A stretch of 57,418 bases of DNA from positions 1,609 to 59,026 of the IMG/VR virus record IMGVR_UViG_3300030060_003000. One strand, given 5' to 3'. A program made the position numbers and the translations under genes. Position 1 is the first letter of the stretch. Every line of letters begins with the position of its first letter. This DNA comes from a virus. Shown here piece after piece: positions 37,564-46,435 of this stretch. A model generated the notes under the pieces. That model was not told the origin of the DNA and made no database searches. It saw only the letters and a list, made by a program, of their open reading frames with translations.

Positions 37564-37593
37564 TATAATATCACATAAAATAGTGAGTAATTA
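37564..37593 (-). promoter_or_regulatory. Candidate late promoter ahead of the packaging block
   Basis: Minus strand: TAATTACTC, twelve bases ending ATGT, then GATATTATA, 40 bases before the first packaging gene, inside a 71-base gap between tail-fibre and packaging genes. It has the same 9-12-9 layout as four other sites. Box 1 is a weak match. Confidence 0.3.
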
Positions 37594-37595
37594 CA

Positions 37596-37856
37596 CTAAT
37601 CGTCTAATTCTGATATATAAGAGTTTTCCTCTAATTCTTCAACTTCAACACCCGTTCCATCACCTACCCAACTACTATGATTTGTAAATGTATAATTTGA
37701 ACAAGTGTTTATATTATTAAACTTACGAACACGGTCACTAACAGTGTCTGTTGTAACTATTACTCTTTGTGTATCGTCTAAGCTTTTACGCATGAACGTT
37801 ATGTTTTCTTTATTAAGTGTTTCAAACACTTCTTTTGTTACTATATAATAATTCAT
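37596..37856 (-). CDS. Small tail-region protein, function unknown
   Basis: An 86-residue protein: MNYYIVTKEVFETLNKENIT, RKSLDDTQRVIVTTDTVSDR, and an acidic end (VEELEENSYISELDD). It reads as a small beta-alpha domain with a disordered acidic tail. It shares one base with the stop of the LamG-like fibre gene upstream, so it is co-translated with it. A tail-fibre chaperone or cap is conceivable because small genes after fibre genes often have that role, but no motif supports it. Confidence 0.6.
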   Translation of the reverse strand: MNYYIVTKEVFETLNKENITFMRKSLDDTQRVIVTTDTVSDRVRKFNNINTCSNYTFTNHSSWVGDGTGVEVEELEENSYISELDD

Positions 37857-38878
37857 TATTTAGCTTCTATATTTGAGTTACCACTAATAGTAAATCCATC
37901 GTTGTTATTAGCACTAGTGTCAGAACCGTCAGACTCAAAGTTGTAATAACCTTGCAAATTACCAATACCACTTGCGGTAGTTGTGCTTGCTGGTGTACCA
38001 CTATTATAAAGTGTTGTTACTTCAGAGTCCGATAACTGCTTGTTGTATATAGTTAAAACGTTGTACTTTGTTTCATTAGTATCACCAGATTTTGCAAAAG
38101 TATGCGCGTTACTACCTAAACATATACGCCTAGCATCTTCTGTCATTTCAACAGTTCCAGCATTGTTACCATTAGAGTAAAAAGCATTATTAAGCTTAGT
38201 ACCGTTCCAATAAGCAGCTATATTACTAGCAGCTAAAGTCGTACCAGTACCTTTTGTTATGACTAAATGAGTATAGTTATTACCGTTTACATTACCTCTG
38301 TTTGAAGAACTCCAATAATTACTAGCAGAGCTACCAGGTAGACCTGTTTGTGTTAAACTAGAGTGCAAAGCCCAAAAATTGAAAGATCTATTAGTAGAAT
38401 TACTACCTATTCTAAATTCTAATCTATTATTAGATTCATTGTAAAAAATTCTTATCTGATCATTAGCAGCTGTAGAGCTACCGTCATTCATAGCAAAAAA
38501 ATGTAAATTAGTATTTAAGTTATTAGTCCAACCAGCTTTTATCCAGAAACCTATACTGTAAGCATTTTGTTCTGTTAAACTATAAGCACTTGTTTCTAGT
38601 ATAGTTATAGCTTGACCACTACCAGTAGTTATAGATTTTGCTACAGCGTTGTTGTCTGTAAATGCTGCGGCCGCATCGTGATCATAACCATACCACTCTG
38701 ACATAGCATGTGGTTGTGATGAGTTAGGAGTGCTACTACTGTTTGAATTAAAAGTTGTTTCTTCTGCAAGAGTCGCTAAAGAAGCTTGTACAGTACCAGC
38801 GTTGCTATAATCTTCTTTAACACCCACTTCAGCTGCAATACCAGCTAAACTTATTTGACCACTACTTGGAACAGCCAT
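37856..38878 (-). CDS. Tail-fibre protein with LamG/concanavalin-like domain
   Basis: A 340-residue protein. The N-terminus MAVPSSGQISLAGIAAEVGV, ending in HAMSEWYGYDH (~62-68), is a phage tail adaptor module that I recall from marine phages. Residues ~95-335 form a concanavalin-like (LamG) jelly roll: YSIGFWIKAGW, IRIFYNESNNRLEFRIG, THLVITKGTG, ARRICLGSN, YNVLTIYNKQLSDSEVTTLY, and GNLQGYYNFESDGSD. Such domains bind glycans, so it is a likely receptor- or polysaccharide-binding fibre. It overlaps the preceding S74 fibre gene by 17 bases. Confidence 0.75.
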   Translation of the reverse strand: MAVPSSGQISLAGIAAEVGVKEDYSNAGTVQASLATLAEETTFNSNSSSTPNSSQPHAMSEWYGYDHDAAAAFTDNNAVAKSITTGSGQAITILETSAYSLTEQNAYSIGFWIKAGWTNNLNTNLHFFAMNDGSSTAANDQIRIFYNESNNRLEFRIGSNSTNRSFNFWALHSSLTQTGLPGSSASNYWSSSNRGNVNGNNYTHLVITKGTGTTLAASNIAAYWNGTKLNNAFYSNGNNAGTVEMTEDARRICLGSNAHTFAKSGDTNETKYNVLTIYNKQLSDSEVTTLYNSGTPASTTTASGIGNLQGYYNFESDGSDTSANNNDGFTISGNSNIEAK

Positions 38879-40403
38879 TACATATTTCTTTTAATTCATC
38901 TATTTGTTTTTGTTGATCTTTAATAGCTTCGATTAAATAACCTACTAAGTTACCATAAGCAACACCTAAAGTACCATTATCATCATGTACTAATTCTGGT
39001 GCAACTTTTTGTATTTCTTGTGCTATAACACCAGAGCTAGCTTTACCCGTGTCTATACGATCAAAACTAACACCTCTCATTTCTAAAACTTTTTTACCAT
39101 CTAAAGTTTTAACGTTTTCTTTTAACTTTTTATCAGAGTAAGCTATTACATCTGCCAAACTCGTTATTGTACTTCCAGCAGTTATAGTACCTGCAGTAGT
39201 TAAAGTACCTTGTACTGCAGTTACTGAAGCTGCGCCATTTCCTACTGTTACATCAACCTCATTACCAGTGCTACCACCAGTTAGTTTAAAACCAGTAGCA
39301 TTTCCACCGTTGTGACTAGCAACCCCAAGAACTAATTGTCCAGACTCTTGACCACTAGTTGATACATCTATTTCACCAATTATATAAGCGTACTCTTCGG
39401 TGTTTTGTGCGCTGTCTTGTCCTGCAAACCATATTTCACCTAGGTTTTGTCCTGTAGCAACTCCATCATCAGCTCTTAACTTTTGAAACTGTAGTCTAGA
39501 TGCTTGATCGTCATCAGTAGTGTTCTTTATTAAGAAAAGAGGATCGTCTGCATTTGCTGATTCAAAAGTAAAAGTATCTCCGTTTACTGTCATGTTACCA
39601 GTTGTAAACGCGCCAGTAGGATCGTATTGTCCTACTGTAGAACCGTTTATTCTAAAAAATATATCAGTATTAGCGTTAAGCATTAACTTAGTACCACTAG
39701 TTGCACCTTCTATAAACGTACTGCTACTTCCAAATCTTAAAGCTATATCAGAATTTAGAGTTGTAGTTCCTGTTATAGTACCTCCAGCTAAAGGTAGTTT
39801 TGTACTATCAGTAGTTGTATCAGTCCAAGGCACGTTAACGGAAGCTACACCGGTTTCATCTGTTTGAACTGCATAAGACCTACCTGATGTTGTAGATGGG
39901 TTGTTTGGAACTATCGACGCTTCTGTAGCGTTTACTTTTATAATTCCTTTATCGTCATCAGAAGCATCTGGTACTTTACCATTAATATATGTTGCTAATC
40001 TAGACATTGTAGCTTTTCTAGTAGTACCATTAGCACCATCATCTACAAGCATTAAGTCAGCATCTACTAAAGCGGCACCTATATCATTGTGTGTGCTAAT
40101 ATTTATAGCTGGTGATGATACAGCGGCCCAAACAGCTCTTGTATTCGTATTATCCCATTTTAAATAATAACCATCAGTATGTGTAGATTGACCAATTTGC
40201 TCAACGTGTCCAGCACCTGATACTCTCAAACCACCATTACTAACGTGACCAATGCGTAAATCTTGCTCAGTTACAATATGATTATCTGTTCCATCATGAT
40301 ATATTTGCAAGTCAGTGCTTTCTCCAAACGTAGCTTTGTCTGAATCACCCCAATTAGCGTCGCATCCTAGTATTGATAAATCATTTAAAAATTTTATTGC
40401 CAT
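38862..40403 (-). CDS. Tail fibre with C-terminal peptidase S74 intramolecular chaperone
   Basis: A 513-residue protein. The N-terminus MAIKFLNDLSILGCDANWGD shares MAI(K/Q)FLN with the next fibre. The middle is a beta-helix-like region (ADDPLFLIKNTTDDDQASRL). The C-terminal ~92 residues are a clear S74 domain: SDKKLKENVKTLDGKKVLEM, SFDRIDTGKASSGVIAQEIQ, and NLVGYLIEAIKDQQKQIDEL. These domains trimerise fibres and cut themselves off with a Ser-Lys dyad (here about S423 and K428). It is therefore probably a trimeric fibre whose chaperone is released on maturation. The domain call is firm. Confidence 0.88.
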   Translation of the reverse strand: MAIKFLNDLSILGCDANWGDSDKATFGESTDLQIYHDGTDNHIVTEQDLRIGHVSNGGLRVSGAGHVEQIGQSTHTDGYYLKWDNTNTRAVWAAVSSPAINISTHNDIGAALVDADLMLVDDGANGTTRKATMSRLATYINGKVPDASDDDKGIIKVNATEASIVPNNPSTTSGRSYAVQTDETGVASVNVPWTDTTTDSTKLPLAGGTITGTTTLNSDIALRFGSSSTFIEGATSGTKLMLNANTDIFFRINGSTVGQYDPTGAFTTGNMTVNGDTFTFESANADDPLFLIKNTTDDDQASRLQFQKLRADDGVATGQNLGEIWFAGQDSAQNTEEYAYIIGEIDVSTSGQESGQLVLGVASHNGGNATGFKLTGGSTGNEVDVTVGNGAASVTAVQGTLTTAGTITAGSTITSLADVIAYSDKKLKENVKTLDGKKVLEMRGVSFDRIDTGKASSGVIAQEIQKVAPELVHDDNGTLGVAYGNLVGYLIEAIKDQQKQIDELKEICNGCSK

Positions 40404-40446
40404 TTATATTCATTTTTTTTATTATTTAATTTAATTTAATTTATTA

Positions 40447-42984
40447 TTATAAACCAGGCATTTTTTCACAAACAACTATATAATCTTGAGTACTTGATGG
40501 AGCTGATCCAAATATAACACTAACGTTATCATCATCGCTTCGTTTTACTTCTGGATAAACAATCGCATACATTTCTGAAGCAGTTGTATCAGTTCCATTG
40601 TTACCATAGTCTAAAACAGTTGTTTTAACAAAAGCTGAGTTAAAGCTATGATCTACAGTAAAACTAGTTGTAGAACCATCTCCTTGAATTTTAACAGACT
40701 TTTTGTCTTGAACTGTTGCAGCTTGTACAAAAGCAGTTGTAGCAATTCTAGTAGAGTCGTTACCTGCAGTTTGTGTTGGTGCCGTTGGATTATTAGTTAA
40801 AGCAGCACCGCTAAACATTGTAGATTTGCTTTCGTTTGTTACATTACCAAGTCCTATAGAAGCTCTAGCAGTAGAACCTGTTTCTAAAACAAAGTTTGAT
40901 CCATTACCAACTATAAAACCACCATCTGTTACGGCTAAACCAGCAACGTCAGCAAGTTGAGCGTCGTAAGCCTGAACGTTAGATCCAATAGCAAGGCCTA
41001 AAGCTGTTCTTGCGTCAGATGCGTTAGAAGATCCAGTACCACCGTTTGCAACAGCAAGATCAGTACCTGACCAATTGGAGTTATTGATATTATTAGCAGT
41101 TGCTAAAGAACCTAAACCTAAAGAAGTTCTAGCATCAGAACCACTTTCGTATGCAAACGCGCCAGAACCAGTAGCAACAACAAATTGTCCGTCACTAGCA
41201 GGAGCTTCTAACGTTGCAAAATCTACTAAACCACCAACTTGATCCGCTGTTAATCCAGCTAAAGTAGCTAACTGAGCGTCATAAGCTTGTACATTAGTTC
41301 CTATTACTAATCCTAAATTACTTCTAGCGCCTGCTGCATTAGATGCTCCAGTACCACCGTGAGCAACTCCAACATCTGTTGCTTGCCAAGTACCTGTTGT
41401 TATTGTACCAACACCTGTAATGTTTGTTTGTGAAGCTGTTGTTAGTGTACCTGCTATATCGCCAAATGTAGCATTCATCACTGTACCAGAGAAAGCTTCA
41501 CTAGAGTTTGTAGCCGCTGTAAATCCTGTAAATACGTTTGCGTTTTGATCCCAACCAAAGAAACCTATTTTAGCAGCCGAAGCACTTTCACTGTAATATC
41601 TAAATTCAACACCTCTGTCTTTAGCATCAGCACTACTAGGAGCAGTGTCACCACCTAAAGTTATTATTGGATCATCTAAAGTTGTAACTGTAGAGTTTAC
41701 TGTTGTTGTACCGCCGTTAACTGTTAAGTTACCACCAATAGTTGTGTTACCACTAATATCTACAGCACCGTTTATATCTATTGTACCAGCAGCTATTTGT
41801 ACTTCAGTATCTGCCTTAATATCTAATTGACCATCTGTAGATGATTGTAAGTATATTGCAGAATCTCTAAAGTAAAACTTATCACTACCATCAATTGTCT
41901 TTTCTCCAGTTATTGTTTGAGCAACTGAAAGATGCATTGTATCATCATCAAGATTTGCACTTGGTAAAGTACCTGTAACATCAGTTGCTAAGTTAATTTG
42001 TCCTAACGTAATTTCTTGACCACTTAATGTTAAATAGTCGTAAGACCCTGCTAAAGTTACATTTGTTGAATTATCTGTACCTGCAACATCTACATCAATT
42101 GTAGATCTTAATGTTGCACCGCTTTCGTATTGGAAAGCACCAGCTCCTGTCGCTACGATTACTTGTCCGTCACTACCAGCAGCTCCTAATGTATCTAGAT
42201 CTTCAAGTACACCATCTACTGCAACTGTTACTGAACTACCAAGTGATACAGAACCCATAGAAGCCATACCAGCACCTGCGGTAAGTGTTACAGCTGAGTT
42301 TGATAATTTTGAGTTTGCTATTGAACCGGCTAATTGAGTATTACTTACACCACCAGACTTTATAGCAACAGCTCCTGAGGTCACGCCAAAGTCAGCTGAA
42401 GCAAATGAAGCCACACCTTTGTTTGTCGCTGTTGCAAGTTCAGCTGCAAATGTAATTTCACCTCCATCTTCTGAAACATTAAGTCCTTCACCCTCTGTAA
42501 AAGTTATTGTTCCACCTAATGCAGTCGCAGTGCTATTTGAACCGTCAGAAACTGTTATGCTAGAATTTGCTAGCTTTGCGTTTGCTATAGATCCAGCAAG
42601 CATTGCGTTTTCTACAGTTCCAGATCCAATTGTTAATGCACCACCTGCCGCAATAGTTGCGTCACCAGTAACTAGCGCAAAAGCACCATTTGCAACCATT
42701 GTCATAGTTGCTCTTTTTTCAGTTCCATCGTCTGAGATTAAAAACTCATCGTCTGTAGCATGTGGAACACCACTAAACGCATTGAATGAATCTATATCTA
42801 CAGACGTGCTACCTGTAGCTATAGTTTTCCAACCACTATTATCGTAATATCTTAATTCATTTTGCCCACTATTAAAATACAGTTGACCCGTAGCTCCTGT
42901 TGGAGCAGAATTAGTTACATGTACTTTGGCATTTGTAAGCTGATTATCGTTTAAGCTTATGTGATTTAAAAATTGTATCGCCAT
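40447..42984 (-). CDS. Long tail-fibre protein with repeats
   Basis: An 845-residue Ala/Gly/Thr-rich fibre. N-terminus MAIQFLNHISLNDNQLTNAK; repeated phrases GGTG.SNA..AR..LGL and IG.NVQAYDAQLA..AGL (each at least twice, residues ~530-710), typical of phage fibre shafts; many ENAMLAGSIANAKLANSSIT-like turns earlier; and a C-terminal head (~750-845) with QGDGSTTSFTVDHSFNSAFV and SAPSSTQDYIVVCEKMPG. No S74 domain. It is separated by 43 AT-rich bases from the S74 fibre gene. The two fibres share an N-terminal anchor, so both may dock on the same tail protein. Confidence 0.8.
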   Translation of the reverse strand: MAIQFLNHISLNDNQLTNAKVHVTNSAPTGATGQLYFNSGQNELRYYDNSGWKTIATGSTSVDIDSFNAFSGVPHATDDEFLISDDGTEKRATMTMVANGAFALVTGDATIAAGGALTIGSGTVENAMLAGSIANAKLANSSITVSDGSNSTATALGGTITFTEGEGLNVSEDGGEITFAAELATATNKGVASFASADFGVTSGAVAIKSGGVSNTQLAGSIANSKLSNSAVTLTAGAGMASMGSVSLGSSVTVAVDGVLEDLDTLGAAGSDGQVIVATGAGAFQYESGATLRSTIDVDVAGTDNSTNVTLAGSYDYLTLSGQEITLGQINLATDVTGTLPSANLDDDTMHLSVAQTITGEKTIDGSDKFYFRDSAIYLQSSTDGQLDIKADTEVQIAAGTIDINGAVDISGNTTIGGNLTVNGGTTTVNSTVTTLDDPIITLGGDTAPSSADAKDRGVEFRYYSESASAAKIGFFGWDQNANVFTGFTAATNSSEAFSGTVMNATFGDIAGTLTTASQTNITGVGTITTGTWQATDVGVAHGGTGASNAAGARSNLGLVIGTNVQAYDAQLATLAGLTADQVGGLVDFATLEAPASDGQFVVATGSGAFAYESGSDARTSLGLGSLATANNINNSNWSGTDLAVANGGTGSSNASDARTALGLAIGSNVQAYDAQLADVAGLAVTDGGFIVGNGSNFVLETGSTARASIGLGNVTNESKSTMFSGAALTNNPTAPTQTAGNDSTRIATTAFVQAATVQDKKSVKIQGDGSTTSFTVDHSFNSAFVKTTVLDYGNNGTDTTASEMYAIVYPEVKRSDDDNVSVIFGSAPSSTQDYIVVCEKMPGL

Positions 42985-43006
42985 TTTTTTTTGTTTTTGT
43001 TTGTTA

Positions 43007-43765
43007 TTAGTTTAAGTACGCTTTACCAGTATCTGCACCGGATAAGCTTACGGTTAATTGATTTTTGCTTTGGTAAGTAACCGCAGCTCTTCCTATTACT
43101 CCAGCTGAAGTTTGAACTACAACATCTGGAAATTTATTTAAATTATGTGTTATCTCCCAAGTTTCAGATGATGAATTTTGGGTGTGTTCATAATTTTTGT
43201 CTGATCCAAAAATTTCTAGTAAATATATATCTGGTGTTGTAGAAGTATTATCACCAGCTGTAAAATTACCATTACCACTTATATATACTAATGCCATATC
43301 ATAGAAATCAGTGCTACCATCTTGCACGAAAGATATACACTCGTATATACCATATATATTAGGGTTGTTTATATCAGACCATTTTATTCTTTGACCAACG
43401 TATTCATTTAATATATTTATAGCTGCACTAGGACTAGATTTTATTGAAGCAGCATAAGGAAATTTACTAACTTTTAATGTTGTTACAGTTGAAAAAGCTT
43501 TTGTTGTAGCAGCGCCAGTTACGTTTATTGTTCCTGGTTGCATAGAGCTTTTACCTCCAAAAGTATTGTTATGAAATAAAAACGCTAAAGCTCTAGCATC
43601 AGCTTCTACTATATAATTTGTTAACGAGCCACTATTATCATCACCAGGAGAACTACCGTCACCGTCATTTATCTTGAAATTTTTAGTTGCACCACCCTGG
43701 TCAGTACCAAGTAGCTTATCATTTGCATCAAGTGTATCTATTGCATACGTGCTAATTCTTGCCAT
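43007..43765 (-). CDS. Tail-fibre adaptor-like protein
   Basis: A 252-residue protein. The N-terminus MARISTYAIDTLDANDKLLG (then TDQGG) is a module seen at the start of many marine phage fibres and adaptors. The middle holds an Ala/Phe helical tract (ADARALAFLFHNNTFGG) and beta strands; the C-terminus reads KNYEHTQNSSSETWEITHNL and SAGVIGRAAVTYQSKNQLTV, the pattern of small fibre-tip domains (TWxIxHNLNxxPxVxV). It lies between the VWA-like protein and the long fibre gene. Structural role likely, receptor role inferred. Confidence 0.68.
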   Translation of the reverse strand: MARISTYAIDTLDANDKLLGTDQGGATKNFKINDGDGSSPGDDNSGSLTNYIVEADARALAFLFHNNTFGGKSSMQPGTINVTGAATTKAFSTVTTLKVSKFPYAASIKSSPSAAINILNEYVGQRIKWSDINNPNIYGIYECISFVQDGSTDFYDMALVYISGNGNFTAGDNTSTTPDIYLLEIFGSDKNYEHTQNSSSETWEITHNLNKFPDVVVQTSAGVIGRAAVTYQSKNQLTVSLSGADTGKAYLN

Positions 43766-43766
43766 G

Positions 43767-45074
43767 TTAGAATGATAAATTTAATTGTAGCGCAGCTCTT
43801 AATTGGTCTTTCCAGTAAGAGACTGACGTATTTTGGTTTTGCTGATACAATGCTGTTAAGTGTAGTAGATTTTGTTTTTCATTCCAAGATAATAAATTAT
43901 TAAAATCATTTAAACTTCTATTATTACCGTCTGTTCTTGTTGCATGAAATGATAATTTACCTTCTATAATACCTTCTTGCGTGTGTCTTTGTGAAGCTGT
44001 CATATCACTAGGACCGTTACCAGGATCTGCGGTAGGACCAATAAGATTCATACCACCAACTCGTTGCTGTCCAAGACCTGCATCTATTACTATATATGTC
44101 ACAGATGGTTTTTGCCCTGTATTTAATATTTGATGTATACCAGAATTTGGCGTACCACTACCATTGTATAAAACAGTTCTAGCTATTTGCACATCTGTAG
44201 TCGCTTCAGCGTGATTATCTGGGCTACTATGGTGAAAAGTACCACTAGTAGAATTAAAACCCTTAGCAAGCATTGTAAATGTTAAGTTTGTGCCTTGTGC
44301 AAATGTTTGCGCACTACTTAATGTTAAAGTGTTACCACTATAACTAACAATAGTTGGAGTTCCATTTAAAGTTCCTTGACTAACCGCTGTAAGTTTCATA
44401 TGCTCAGCAAAAGGTTCAGCTACACCGTTAGTGTCTTGATTTTGTCTGTTACCAGCGCCTGTTGTTGCTATGTCAACATTGTTAGCTACTTGTACAGTTG
44501 TACTATTTGTAGTTGCGCTTGTTACTGTTTTTATTGTTGACCTAGTTCTTTCTTCTCCAAATTGTGTAGACATATATCCAGAACCTCTTGTTGTATCTTT
44601 TGACTCATTGATAACAAAAACCTGTACTATATTACTTACCGTGTTAGCATTTGCCAAAGCGTGCCAAGTTCTACTACTACTACCACTATTATAATAGTGT
44701 TTGTCAGGCCATGTTAACCATTTTTCATCATTTATAGATCTGTGATTAATATGTAAATCATATTGATCTGCACCGTTTGTTGCTGAATTTGTATTCCAGT
44801 CAGGAGCACCTTCAATACCACCAGTAGCATATAAATCTTGCAGTTCAGCTCTTAGTGAGGTTGTTGATTTTACACCATCTTGTCCAGCTGCACTACCACT
44901 AGAAAAATAAGCGCCAGTCATTGCGTTTTGTAATGGTGTTATAATATTATTCATAGATCCACTGCTATCAAAGTGGAAATTTGCATAAGTATTAGCATCC
45001 CAAGGGTTTCTTTCCTCGTCTATATAGTAGCCTGGAGTTCCCATGCTACTAGGCATTCCGGCTAAAAATCCCAT
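43767..45074 (-). CDS. VWA-like domain protein of the tail-fibre block
   Basis: A 435-residue protein. Residues ~31-41 (ANFHFDSSGSM) hold a DxSxS metal-binding (MIDAS) motif, D36-S38-S40, followed by a helix (NNIITPLQNAM) and later VSNIVQVFVINES strand, as in von Willebrand factor A domains. The middle (~180-300) is Thr/Asn-rich beta structure; the C-terminal helix (RSLNDFNNLLSWNEKQNLLH) is amphipathic. VWA domains bind protein partners through a metal ion. In a phage tail region this suggests adhesion or complex assembly. Domain call moderate: only the first MIDAS element is clear. Confidence 0.6.
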   Translation of the reverse strand: MGFLAGMPSSMGTPGYYIDEERNPWDANTYANFHFDSSGSMNNIITPLQNAMTGAYFSSGSAAGQDGVKSTTSLRAELQDLYATGGIEGAPDWNTNSATNGADQYDLHINHRSINDEKWLTWPDKHYYNSGSSSRTWHALANANTVSNIVQVFVINESKDTTRGSGYMSTQFGEERTRSTIKTVTSATTNSTTVQVANNVDIATTGAGNRQNQDTNGVAEPFAEHMKLTAVSQGTLNGTPTIVSYSGNTLTLSSAQTFAQGTNLTFTMLAKGFNSTSGTFHHSSPDNHAEATTDVQIARTVLYNGSGTPNSGIHQILNTGQKPSVTYIVIDAGLGQQRVGGMNLIGPTADPGNGPSDMTASQRHTQEGIIEGKLSFHATRTDGNNRSLNDFNNLLSWNEKQNLLHLTALYQQNQNTSVSYWKDQLRAALQLNLSF

Positions 45075-45472
45075 TATCTACTTAAATAAGCGATTACACC
45101 TCCATCAGCATCTGCATCTATGGTAAAGCTTTCCCACCTACCGTATATAATCATACCTTTAGGAAACTTTGTTAAATTTGCATCACTTGCAGCATTTATT
45201 ATTTGACCGCCAGAACCAGCATATTGAGTTTCACTACCAGCATTAGCATCACCAAGACCTTTTTCACCATCCGCATCACCAACACATATACCGTTTGGGT
45301 GTTGATTAGTTTCGTTTTTAACTGGTGATAATTCATCAAAAGTTGTATCAGCTAAAAATTGTATGCAGCATATAACCATACGTGTTGGTGCTACAACTTG
45401 AGTATTTGTATTTGTAAATATAGAACCTGTTTGTCCAAACATTAGTTCACCAGGGGTAACTTTTTGTGCCAT
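45074..45472 (-). CDS. Small tail-region virion protein
   Basis: A 132-residue protein: MAQKVTPGELMFGQTGSIFT, MVICCIQFLADTTFDELSPV, an Asp/Gly-rich loop (GICVGDADGEKGLGDANAGS), and FPKGMIIYGRWESFTIDADA, then GGVIAYLSR. It is beta-rich and has no signal peptide. Proteins with KGM.IYGRW...D.DGG.+I.YL end are, to my recollection, conserved beside fibre genes of marine phages. I infer a small tail-tip or decoration protein; not otherwise identified. Stop and next start share a base. Confidence 0.65.
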   Translation of the reverse strand: MAQKVTPGELMFGQTGSIFTNTNTQVVAPTRMVICCIQFLADTTFDELSPVKNETNQHPNGICVGDADGEKGLGDANAGSETQYAGSGGQIINAASDANLTKFPKGMIIYGRWESFTIDADADGGVIAYLSR

Positions 45473-45859
45473 TTATTTTTTTACTTTTTCTAGTGATCTA
45501 CCGCCAAAATAAGCACCGATCACAGTTATTAATACTAATTGCAAAAGATCTACATAAGAGTCTTTTACATTGAATTTTAAAAAACCAGCATCTATAAATA
45601 TAAGTAACATTGTACATATTACTAAAAATATTAATACTAACGGTCTTATATTTTTACTTAGCCACGAGTCTGAGTTCATGTCTAGTTTCCATCTTTCAGT
45701 TACTTGTTTTTGCATCTCAGCTTCGTAACCCATAATTAAATCTTTTATTTTAGCTTCTGCAGCTAATTTTTCTTCAGCGCTAGTGTGTAGGTTATCTATT
45801 ACGTTTCCGACACCTTTAACTAAATCCGCTGCTCCACCTGAAAATATTTTACTTAACAT
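45473..45859 (-). CDS. Holin, GTA-type three-TM family
   Basis: A 128-residue protein with N-terminal amphipathic segment (GGAADLVKGVGNVIDNLHTS), a charged helix (EEKLAAEAKIKDLIMGYEAE) and the hallmark WKLDMNSDSWLSKNIRPLVL followed by two hydrophobic helices (IFLVICTMLLIFIDAGFL and LLQLVLITVIGAYFGGRSLE). This fits the holin family PF11351 (three-TM holin of gene transfer agents and phages). It would form membrane holes to let the M15 endolysin out. It overlaps the 81-residue membrane protein gene by 11 bases. Confidence 0.8.
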   Translation of the reverse strand: MLSKIFSGGAADLVKGVGNVIDNLHTSAEEKLAAEAKIKDLIMGYEAEMQKQVTERWKLDMNSDSWLSKNIRPLVLIFLVICTMLLIFIDAGFLKFNVKDSYVDLLQLVLITVIGAYFGGRSLEKVKK

Positions 45860-46094
45860 CTGTATTTGTTTTTACTTTTTCAAAAGCACTAATACCAAAA
45901 CATCCTAATGTTACCATAACAAATGAATTGTATATAGTGTCGTTAATTTCTAATTCACCACCACCTACATAGCCCATGTATATAACTGCAGTTCCTAAAT
46001 CTATAACAGCAAACAATACCATTACGGCAAAAGATATAAAACCAATAACATTTTTTTCGTTTATGTCATTTTGGTTTTTAAATAACTTCCACAT
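45849..46094 (-). CDS. Small two-TM membrane protein
   Basis: An 81-residue protein with two hydrophobic segments, FISFAVMVLFAVIDLGTAVI (~18-40) and SFVMVTLGCFGISAFEKV (~57-72), separated by an acidic loop (GGGELEIND). It ends FEKVK, like the FEKVKK/LEKVKK end of the neighbouring holin. It is probably a holin partner (antiholin or second holin), inferred from size, topology and adjacency. The start at 46094 overlaps the stop of the upstream tagged gene by one base. Confidence 0.62.
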   Translation of the reverse strand: MWKLFKNQNDINEKNVIGFISFAVMVLFAVIDLGTAVIYMGYVGGGELEINDTIYNSFVMVTLGCFGISAFEKVKTNTDVK

Positions 46095-46435
46095 TATTTA
46101 CAATACCTTTTTTTAGTTGGAGCAGGTTGGTTTTTCATAGTATAAGATTTTGGCTTGCCTTTACCTCTTTTTTTACTATCTGCTGTTTCTTCAAGATCAT
46201 AGTTAGCACCACCTTCTACATAACCGTATGTTGTAGGTATTTTATAATCAGGCACAAATATAGTATCACTTGGAGTTATACCACTAGCTGTAGCGTCCAT
46301 AGCTTGAGTATAACTTTTACCTTTACTATCTCTTTTTAAAACATCAGTGTTTTCGCCTGCAATAGTTTTTTTACTTTTATTATACAATGGAGTTCCTTCT
46401 CCAAAGTCTTTAATACCTTTCATTTTAAATGCCAT
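46094..46435 (-). CDS. MAFKMKG-tagged protein of unknown function
   Basis: A 113-residue basic protein. N-terminus MAFKMKGIKDFGEGTPLYNK is of the tag family. The rest has a polar middle (GENTDVLKRDSKGKSYTQAM) and a Lys-rich end (KKRGKGKPKSYTMKNQPAPT, KKRYCK). The phrase DTIFVPDYKIPTTYGYV suggests one beta hairpin. No catalytic residues. It lies with the tagged zincin-like gene, sharing start and stop bases. Probably virion-associated by analogy with the rest of the family; unproven. Confidence 0.75.
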   Translation of the reverse strand: MAFKMKGIKDFGEGTPLYNKSKKTIAGENTDVLKRDSKGKSYTQAMDATASGITPSDTIFVPDYKIPTTYGYVEGGANYDLEETADSKKRGKGKPKSYTMKNQPAPTKKRYCK

